This document shows positions 58,426-64,000 of a DNA stretch of 64,000 nt, piece by piece. A model generated the notes under the pieces. The model was given only the letters and a program-made list of their open reading frames with translations, was not told the DNA's origin and searched no databases. The position numbers and the translations under genes were made by a program. The DNA lies in assembly GCA_965277595.1 (NCBI GenBank), contig CBDIDH010000001.1, forward strand, positions 558,001 through 622,000, given 5' to 3'. This DNA comes from CBDIDH01 sp965277595 (GTDB lineage Bacteria; Planctomycetota; Planctomycetia; Isosphaerales; Isosphaeraceae). The number at the start of each line of letters is the position of its first letter. Within the stretch, counting starts at the first letter, position 1.

Positions 58426-60224
58426 CGTCCCGAGATCGGCGGGGCGGCGTAGACATCCCAGGTCGCCCCCGATCGGACCTTTCTCCAGCCCTTGCCCAGC
58501 GCCTCGGGCATCTCCCGTCCCGCCGGCTGCGCCACATAACGGACCTTGAATCGGTCCAGGAATTTTTGCCCGTCGCGTTCGACCTCTCGATACGCCGCGA
58601 GACGCTTTGCGAGCATGGTTGCTTTTCGTGCCGGATCGCGCGACTCGGCCCCGCGCAGGAACGGTGAGCCGACAGCGCTGAGCTGATCGACCTCGTACTC
58701 GGTGAGGCTCTGGCCAAGCAAGATCGCGTTCAGCGCGGATCTGTCGTTCCACGACGCGTCGTCGACATACGGACTGAACCAGACCGAATAGCCCGAGAGC
58801 GGCCTCTGGTCCTCGACGATCGCCGCGAAAGGCACGAAACTTGGGTCGCCCGCGATCACCGAATTCGCCTCAAGTGGTTCCGACCCCTGAACCAGCCGGT
58901 CGGCTCGGTACCTCAGGTAATCGTCCTCCAGCGCGACCGGTTCGGCCGATCTCGTCACCTCGACCCCATGCAGCCAGAGACCAAGAACCACCTGCCCGAC
59001 GCAGCCGACCGCCAGAACCACGCCAGCCCATCGCCGACCGTTGACGCCCCGTGAGAGAACCTCAACGGCCATCAGCATGACCAGGATGGACGCCATGATT
59101 CCCCAGACGTAAACCCAGTGGAAATTCTCAATCTGTCGCTGCGTCAGCACCTGATTATTCGCCAGAAGAAGACCGACCGGACCGAGCAAGGCCACGTAGA
59201 TCAGATCCCTCCGACGGAGCATCACCCAGGCCAGGCCGGCAATCATGATCACAATCGCAATCGTGGGAATGAGCAGTTCACTGAACCTTGGGATGACGAC
59301 GAACTTGTCGGCCCTGTTCAGCCAGTCGGGCGGCGTTGACTTCGAGAAGGCCGAGTTCGCCAGAATCCCGGGCAGCCCGATCAGACCACCCACAAATAAT
59401 GTAGAGAAATAAACTCGCCTTCGCCCGGAATCCACCGCGAAGGCGATCACCAGAGCCAGAAACGCCGCCGTGTAAAAATAAAAGTACACATAAAAGAGAA
59501 GTCCAAAACCCCATCCCGCCAGGGCTAGACTCGAAGTTGTGGGCCGTTCTCTGGCCCGAAGGACGAGCCAGACGTGGCCCAGCAGAAACGGCAAGGAAAG
59601 GCCCGGATTGACCATCCGCCACAAGGGGGAGATAACCGGCCCCCGGGCCAGTAAATCGCCCGCGTGACCCGTCACGACCTTCGCCGCGGTCAGCCAGGGC
59701 CTGACGATCATCTGGCCGGAGAGTGCTCCGCAGTCGGTCAAAATCAGGCAGGCCAACGCCAGCGCCACGAAGGGCCTGCCAACAGCCTGGCGAAAGAGCA
59801 GATACGTGGTCAGCCCGAGTCCGATCCCGGCGCAGATTCGCCAGAAGAAACCGACGGTCTGCGGTCCCGCGTTCAACGCACGCGCGGCGACGACGGCGGG
59901 AGCCATTGTCAAGGCGGGGTAGGCGCTTCCGCCTCCTGGCGTCGTGAGAACGGGGTCGCCAAGCTGGGTCGGGTGTTGAAAATACGCCTGCCCGGCAATC
60001 TGAAGGTAATACAACTCGTCGCCATCGGCCACCCAGACCGGCTCACCGACCTTCGGCCACCAGAGCAAGACCGGGAGCACGGCCATGACCACTCCGAGAA
60101 GGATCGCGACCGTCGCCGCGATCAAGTCAGTCCGCCAGTCGATCGCCTTTGTCTCGTCAACGGCTCGGCGCGCGGGCGACTCGGCCTTGGCCACACTCGA
60201 CTCCCAGACATCTGTCATGAACAA
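58422..60224 (-). CDS. Polytopic membrane protein, probable GT-C glycosyltransferase
   Basis: The product has 600 residues and about eleven transmembrane helices. The first long loop has VGEPVWVADGDELYYLQIAG, an acidic DGDE segment in the place GT-C enzymes use for catalysis, followed by YFQHPTQLGDPVLTTPGGGS. Further helices (FLLGHVWLVLRAR, WGIMASILVMLMAVEVLSRG) and a soluble C-terminal domain of about 170 residues complete the topology. The layout resembles that of the 9.2-kb membrane protein but the sequences differ. It probably transfers a sugar from a polyprenyl carrier on the outer face of the membrane. A -10-like TATAAT lies about 60 bp upstream. Confidence 0.65.
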   Translation of the reverse strand: MFMTDVWESSVAKAESPARRAVDETKAIDWRTDLIAATVAILLGVVMAVLPVLLWWPKVGEPVWVADGDELYYLQIAGQAYFQHPTQLGDPVLTTPGGGSAYPALTMAPAVVAARALNAGPQTVGFFWRICAGIGLGLTTYLLFRQAVGRPFVALALACLILTDCGALSGQMIVRPWLTAAKVVTGHAGDLLARGPVISPLWRMVNPGLSLPFLLGHVWLVLRARERPTTSSLALAGWGFGLLFYVYFYFYTAAFLALVIAFAVDSGRRRVYFSTLFVGGLIGLPGILANSAFSKSTPPDWLNRADKFVVIPRFSELLIPTIAIVIMIAGLAWVMLRRRDLIYVALLGPVGLLLANNQVLTQRQIENFHWVYVWGIMASILVMLMAVEVLSRGVNGRRWAGVVLAVGCVGQVVLGLWLHGVEVTRSAEPVALEDDYLRYRADRLVQGSEPLEANSVIAGDPSFVPFAAIVEDQRPLSGYSVWFSPYVDDASWNDRSALNAILLGQSLTEYEVDQLSAVGSPFLRGAESRDPARKATMLAKRLAAYREVERDGQKFLDRFKVRYVAQPAGREMPEALGKGWRKVRSGATWDVYAAPPISGR

Positions 60225-60281
60225 CTCGTCCCCTTGTCACGACCGCTCGCGCAAGGCCCACGATCCACGCACGATCGCCCG

Positions 60282-60287
60282 ATTATA
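60282..60287 (-). promoter_or_regulatory. Perfect TATAAT -10 element
   Basis: On the minus strand TATAAT lies 58-63 bp before the start of the membrane protein gene. The -35 region is weak. Confidence 0.4.
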
Positions 60288-60395
60288 GACAAGGCCCTCC
60301 CCCGTATCACACCCCGGTCGCCGGGGTTAGACTGATCGTGTCCCCTCCGCGAAACGTCTCGACGAACCTGACCGAGCCAAAGGAGAAGGTGCGTG

Positions 60396-61910
60396 ATGAT
60401 GGACTCGACCCTCCGGCGACGTCGTTTCTTGCAATCGGCCTCGGCCCTTGGCCTGGGCGCGGGCCTTGGCAACTGGACCGCCTTGCAGTCGATCACCCCC
60501 GCCGCGGGGGCCGCGATGGCGGTCGAGCCCGAGGCCGTTCGGTTCCGCCCCGAGATCGAGCCGGTGGTTCGCTGGATCGAGGAGACGCCGCAAGACGCCA
60601 TTCTCGGCGTCGCGATCGATTACCTCAAGCGCGGCCTTTCGTATCGCGACCTTCTCGCCGGACTTTTTCTCGCGGGGATTCGCAACGTCAAGCCGCAGCC
60701 TGTCGGATTCAAGTTCCACGCCGTCCTGGTCATTAACTCGGCGCACCTGCTCGGCCAGACCGCTTCGGTGGACGAACGCTTGCTTCCCTTGCTCTGGGCA
60801 CTCGACACCTTCAAACGATCGCAGGCGCAGGACATCAAGGAAGGCGACTGGACGCTCGGCCGGGTTGACGAGGCGCGCCTGCCCCGGCCCGACAAAGCGA
60901 AGGCCGAATTCCTTCGCGCCATGGACGCCTGGGATGCCGAGGCCGCCGATACCTCGATCGCCGCCTTGTGTCGAACCTCGGGCGCGGCCGAGACCATGGA
61001 ACCCGTCTGGCGGATGGCCGTCCGCGATCAGCGCAATATCGGCCACAAACCCATCTTCGCCGCGCAGAGCTGGCGTACCTTGCAGGCGATCGGCTGGCAG
61101 CATGCGGAACCCGTCCTCCGTTCGGTCGCCCTTGGCCTTCTTGACCTCCACGGCGATTCTCGACACGTCGCCATCGGTCCCTATGACGCGAATCTCGAAA
61201 ACGCCAGAAAAATCCGCGACGGCTGGCAGACCGGCAAGGCCGACCCCGCCGCCACGCGCACCCTTCTCGAATCGCTACGCCAGGCCAGTCCCGAAGACGC
61301 CTCGGCCGAGGCCCTCAAGCTGATCAATCAAGGAATTTCTCCCGATTCGCTCTGGGATGCCGTGATCCTTTCCGCCAGCGAACTCCTAATGCGCAGTCCC
61401 GGAATCGTCTCCCTTCACGCCACGACCGCGAGCAACTCTCTGCACTACATCTACAACGCCAGCGGCGACGACACGACCCGGAAACTCGCCCTCTTGCAGG
61501 CGGTCGGCTGGCAGCCTCTTTACCGAGGCCGCGTCAAGGGCCCCGCCGCTCCCTTCATTGACGCTCTGGAACCGATCAAGCCGACTGCTCCGGGTGACGA
61601 GGCCATTGGCGAGATCTTCGAGGCCGTCAGCACCGACCGAGGCGTCGCCGCCCGCAAAACCCTCGGCTATCTCAGCAATGGTGGCTCGTCCGATCTCCTC
61701 TTCACCGCCGCCCGTCGTTTGATTTTTCACAAGGGTCGCGACAGCCACGACTATAAATATGGCGCAGCCGCCTGGGAAGAAAGCGTCCTCGCCTCCGACC
61801 CGAAGTGGCGTTCCCCCCTCCTCGCCGCCACGATGTTCAATCTCCCCGGAGCGAAGACCAAGGACAGCGACCTGATGATCCGGGCTCGGGAGGCTGTGAA
61901 GACGTTGTAA
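60396..61910 (+). CDS. Tat-exported protein of unknown function
   Basis: AGGAGAAGG supports an ATG at 60396 (a GTG at 60393 and an ATG at 60399 are close alternatives), giving 504 residues. The N-terminus DSTLRRRRFLQSASALGLGA is a twin-arginine signal, so the protein is exported folded. The mature part is mostly helical with HEAT-like spacing (YLKRGLSYRDLLAGLFLAGI, NSAHLLGQTASVDERLLPLL, ALDTFKRSQAQDIKEGDW). Blocks such as SLHATTASNSLHYIYNASGD and LLQAVGWQPLYRGRVKG near the C-terminus contain conserved-looking histidines. I do not know a function. It resembles a planctomycete family annotated only as Tat signal proteins. Confidence 0.7.
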   Translation: MMDSTLRRRRFLQSASALGLGAGLGNWTALQSITPAAGAAMAVEPEAVRFRPEIEPVVRWIEETPQDAILGVAIDYLKRGLSYRDLLAGLFLAGIRNVKPQPVGFKFHAVLVINSAHLLGQTASVDERLLPLLWALDTFKRSQAQDIKEGDWTLGRVDEARLPRPDKAKAEFLRAMDAWDAEAADTSIAALCRTSGAAETMEPVWRMAVRDQRNIGHKPIFAAQSWRTLQAIGWQHAEPVLRSVALGLLDLHGDSRHVAIGPYDANLENARKIRDGWQTGKADPAATRTLLESLRQASPEDASAEALKLINQGISPDSLWDAVILSASELLMRSPGIVSLHATTASNSLHYIYNASGDDTTRKLALLQAVGWQPLYRGRVKGPAAPFIDALEPIKPTAPGDEAIGEIFEAVSTDRGVAARKTLGYLSNGGSSDLLFTAARRLIFHKGRDSHDYKYGAAAWEESVLASDPKWRSPLLAATMFNLPGAKTKDSDLMIRAREAVKTL

Positions 61911-62095
61911 AAACGAATAGGAGAAGATTGGAGGCTGTAAAGACGTAAAGCGGTCTTCAGCCCTGGTTTGCGAAGCAGATCCGAGGGCTAACACCCTGAA
62001 ATCGAAAAAAATGGCCTTCCTGTACAAATTCTTTGTGTTGGTAGCCGAATAGAAAGACGGCCGTCTCAACACATCCTCACCCACGGGAGAAGATC

Positions 62096-62467
62096 ATGCG
62101 TCAGAGCCACACCGTCGCCAACAAACTGCCCTCCATCTTCACCGCCGTCTTCTTCTTCTTCTTGACACTCTCCCTCATGCTGGGAGAGAACAAGGCGAAG
62201 GCGGACGACCGTGAAGATGCCAAAGCCCTCGTCGGCACCTGGCAATGTACCGCTTCCCCTTTTGGATTGGATAATGGTAAATACACATATTTTGGCGGGG
62301 ATGGAAGCTTTAGTAATGGCAACGCGGGGAAGAAAACCTGGACAGTAAAGAATGGAAAAATTGTGATTTCGGAGTTGTTTTCCAAGGACGCCTCATCAGA
62401 TTTTACCCTCAGTCCCGATGGCGACACCTTGAAATGGTCCACGGAAACATTTAAGCGAAAGAAATGA
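62096..62467 (+). CDS. Small exported protein with lipocalin-like motif
   Basis: GGGAGAAG before the ATG supports this 123-residue gene. A signal peptide (PSIFTAVFFFFLTLSLMLGE) is followed by a compact beta-rich domain. It opens with ALVGTWQCTASPFGLDNGKY, like the first strand of small lipocalin-type domains (LVGTWxC), and continues FSNGNAGKKTWTVKNGKIVI and FTLSPDGDTLKWSTETFKRK. Planctomycetes often encode several such small secreted beta-barrel proteins. GC is about 48%, much lower than the neighbours, which suggests recent acquisition or an unusual expression level. An inverted repeat lies 30 bp downstream. Confidence 0.65.
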   Translation: MRQSHTVANKLPSIFTAVFFFFLTLSLMLGENKAKADDREDAKALVGTWQCTASPFGLDNGKYTYFGGDGSFSNGNAGKKTWTVKNGKIVISELFSKDASSDFTLSPDGDTLKWSTETFKRKK

Positions 62468-62496
62468 ACCGGAGAGCGCCAAAGAGGGAAACCATG

Positions 62497-62520
62497 GGGC
62501 CGGGAGTGAAACCCCGGCCC
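62497..62520 (+). terminator. GC-rich hairpin after the small exported protein gene
   Basis: GGGCCGGG (62497-62504) pairs with CCCGGCCC (62513-62520) across an 8-nt loop. It is followed by TCTTCGTG, a weak U-tract. Confidence 0.5.
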
Positions 62521-62662
62521 TCTTCGTGACAGTCAGCAATCCCGACGACTCTTTTCGCCACTTGGACGGTCTGTCTCGCAATAACGTGCTGTTATTCGAG
62601 GAATGCCCCGAGTTCCGCCGCAAAGGGACAGGATATGGGTCAACAAAGTCCGCGCGGTCGGC

Positions 62663-63151
62663 TTACCCGCGCATATCCGCCATCAGCGCCTTGTAGGCGG
62701 CCACGGCCATCCGGTCGCAGGCTTCGTTTTCGGGGTGGCCGCGGTGGCCGAGAACGTGGTTGACGTGGACCGAGTGGCGAAGGATCAATTCGTCGACGCG
62801 TTGCCAGAGGTCGGCATTCATCACGGGCTTGAACTGACTCCCTTCCTTGCGTCGCCAGCCGTTGGACTTCCATTTGGGCATCCACTCCGAGATGCCCTTG
62901 GCCACGTACTGACTATCGGTCACAATCTCGACCGTGCAGGGGCGTTTCAAGGACGTGAGACCCTCGATCACGCTGAGCAACTCCATCCGATTGTTCGTCG
63001 TATGAGCCTCGGCGCCGGAGGCGTCGCGAACCTGACCACTGGCCGGGTGCTTGAGGATGTATGCCCAGCCGCCGGGGCCAGGGTTGCCACTACAGGCACC
63101 ATCAGTGTAAAGCCAGACAAGATCGGCCGGGGCCGTGGAATCCGTGGCCAT
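62663..63151 (-). CDS. rnhA: Ribonuclease HI
   Basis: RNase HI cuts RNA in RNA-DNA hybrids during replication and repair. All catalytic residues are visible in the 162-residue protein: D17 in LYTDGACSGNPGPGGW, E57 in TTNNRMELLS, D79 in VEIVTDSQYV, and the H136/D146 pair in NHVLGHRGHPENEACDRMA. The basic substrate-binding handle region (ISEWMPKWKSNGWRRKEGSQ) is present. Length is typical. The gene lies 120 bp downstream of lexA on the same strand, so the two may share a transcript. The N-terminal ten residues before LVWLYTDG are family-normal. Confidence 0.97.
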   Translation of the reverse strand: MATDSTAPADLVWLYTDGACSGNPGPGGWAYILKHPASGQVRDASGAEAHTTNNRMELLSVIEGLTSLKRPCTVEIVTDSQYVAKGISEWMPKWKSNGWRRKEGSQFKPVMNADLWQRVDELILRHSVHVNHVLGHRGHPENEACDRMAVAAYKALMADMRG

Positions 63152-63271
63152 GCGTCACCCTGAGACCGGAGAGACAGAGTTTCATGAAGGTCGCAAAGGA
63201 TCGCAGATCAAACCGGGAGATTCAATCCAATCCGTGATCCTCTGCGTCTCGTCTCGGATCTGTCTCTTCGA

Positions 63272-63880
63272 TTAATACTTGCGGACAACCCCGACAAGCA
63301 CGCCAAGGATGTCGACCCGGTCGCGGATGATCGGCTTCATGGTCTTGTTCGCGGGTTCGAGCCGGACGCGGTTCTTCTCGCGGAAGATGCGTTTGAGCGT
63401 GGCCTCGCCGTCGTCGTCGCGGACGGCGACAATCTGGCCGTCGCGGGCCGAATCCTGTTTGCGGATCACGACGAAGTCGCCGTCGGCGATGTGCTCCTCG
63501 ATCATCGAATCGCCGGAGACCTTGAGGGCGAACTTGTCCTCGGCTCCTTCCCAGTCACTGAAGCCGAGTTCTTCATCCTGCTCGATCGCCTCGATCGGCT
63601 GACCGGCGGCAATCCGGCCGAGCATCTTGATTCCGGTCGGGTGCGCCGCGGAGGTCGGATCGTCGAGGAGCTGGATGGCTCGCGACATGTTGGGTTCGCG
63701 GTGGATCAGGCCCTTCTTCTGGAGCGCCTTGAGGTGGCACATCACGCCGTTGGGGCTTTTAATCTGGAACTGAAGGCCGATCTCGCGGACGGTCGGTCCG
63801 TAACCGCGCCCCTGGATCTTGCTCCGGATGAAATAGTAAATCTCGCGTTGTCGCGACGTCAGTGCGTCGGTATCGGCCAT
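63272..63880 (-). CDS. lexA: LexA repressor
   Basis: LexA represses SOS genes and cleaves itself when stimulated by RecA-DNA filaments. The 202-residue product has an N-terminal winged helix (SRQREIYYFIRSKIQGRGYG, PTVREIGLQFQIKSPNGVMC), the Ala92-Gly93 cleavage site in GRIAAGQPIEA, the catalytic Ser125 in SGDSMIEEH and Lys163 in ATLKRIF. Length and domain order are standard. The recognition helix residues IKSPNGVMCHL resemble those of LexA proteins found in many phyla. A near-perfect 20-nt palindrome lies 83 bp upstream and may be its operator. rnhA follows on the same strand. Confidence 0.97.
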   Translation of the reverse strand: MADTDALTSRQREIYYFIRSKIQGRGYGPTVREIGLQFQIKSPNGVMCHLKALQKKGLIHREPNMSRAIQLLDDPTSAAHPTGIKMLGRIAAGQPIEAIEQDEELGFSDWEGAEDKFALKVSGDSMIEEHIADGDFVVIRKQDSARDGQIVAVRDDDGEATLKRIFREKNRVRLEPANKTMKPIIRDRVDILGVLVGVVRKY

Positions 63881-63962
63881 TGGGAAGGGCTCCGGGTTAG
63901 GACGGCGTCCGGTCCGTCGGTCTGGGTTTTGCTAATCAGCGACTGGTTCGCGCATCCATCCA

Positions 63963-63982
63963 CCCGACCGAATTCAGTCGGG
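63963..63982. promoter_or_regulatory. Palindrome upstream of lexA, candidate operator
   Basis: The sequence is CCCGAC, 8-nt centre CGAATTCA, GTCGGG. Eighteen of 20 positions are symmetric, and the central GAATTC is itself palindromic. It is centred about 92 bp before the lexA ATG. Autoregulation by LexA is a natural hypothesis, but the motif is not the known E. coli or B. subtilis SOS box. Confidence 0.5.
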
Positions 63983-64000
63983 ACATTACGAACGGACGAT

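Overview
The window looks like a chromosomal segment of a high-GC planctomycete, most likely family Isosphaeraceae. The taxonomy is inferred from gene content. The evidence is two DUF1559 major-prepilin-like proteins with the FTLIELLVVIAIIAVLIALL N-terminus, a DUF1549/DUF1553 cytochrome-like protein, two secreted proteins with a LEPR-XLL-like N-terminal motif, large Ser/Thr kinases with C-terminal membrane or surface parts, and rsmH standing outside a normal division cluster. Most genes have roughly 65% GC codon use. A few islands (about 15.5-15.9, 41.7-42.4, 48.0-49.4 and 62.1-62.5 kb) are clearly AT-richer. No rRNA, tRNA, CRISPR array or insertion sequence was seen.

Layout. 0-4.2 kb: envelope or secreted proteins on the minus strand (DUF1326, an OmpA-like lipoprotein, an HTH-membrane protein with SDSD repeats, a small exported protein). 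4.7-7.2 kb: DUF1549/DUF1553 protein. 7.3-7.9 kb: a DUF433/DUF5615 toxin-antitoxin pair whose toxin is frameshifted by a 13-bp duplication. 8.1-10.8 kb: a group 2-type sigma-70 factor and a membrane glycosyltransferase-like protein. 10.9-15.3 kb: DUF2059, a LEPR-XLL-like protein, an unusual M14-like protein, and a DUF1559/lipoprotein pair. 15.9-19.0 kb: a LysM protein and rsmH. 19.4-25.7 kb: alpha/beta hydrolase, ADP-ribosylglycohydrolase, fused dihydroxyacetone kinase, LEPR-XLL-like lipase-fold protein. 25.7-39.3 kb: a regulatory stretch with an ECF sigma factor and anti-sigma factor, a membrane protein, two Ser/Thr kinases, a DTGA aspartyl protease, an FHA protein, a coiled-coil protein and a GT87-like mannosyltransferase. 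39.8-41.4 kb: second DUF1559/lipoprotein pair. 42.2-47.8 kb: operon of DUF6599-like, DUF362, Uma2 and polyferredoxin genes. 48.0-49.4 kb: low-GC FRG-domain gene pair. 49.5-55.1 kb: ftsY, a Nudix protein, and an NtrB/NtrC-type two-component system. 55.1-60.2 kb: zinc-ribbon, YHS-like, DMT transporter and two sugar-transfer-like genes. 60.4-63.9 kb: a Tat-exported protein, a small secreted protein, rnhA and lexA.

The most striking non-gene structure is two families of short tandem repeats, both with a 7-bp period. Family A has unit AAAGGGC and family B has unit GGTCATC/GGTCCTC. They occupy ten intergenic spacers between otherwise unrelated genes, and several copies are arranged as inverted arms that could fold into hairpins. 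They resemble the heptameric STRR repeats known from cyanobacteria, but I cannot identify them with a named family. Other points of interest are a near-perfect 20-nt palindrome upstream of lexA, an apparent H..E to E..H swap in the M14-like protein, a Uma2 nuclease gene translationally coupled inside a redox operon, and the FRG gene pair.
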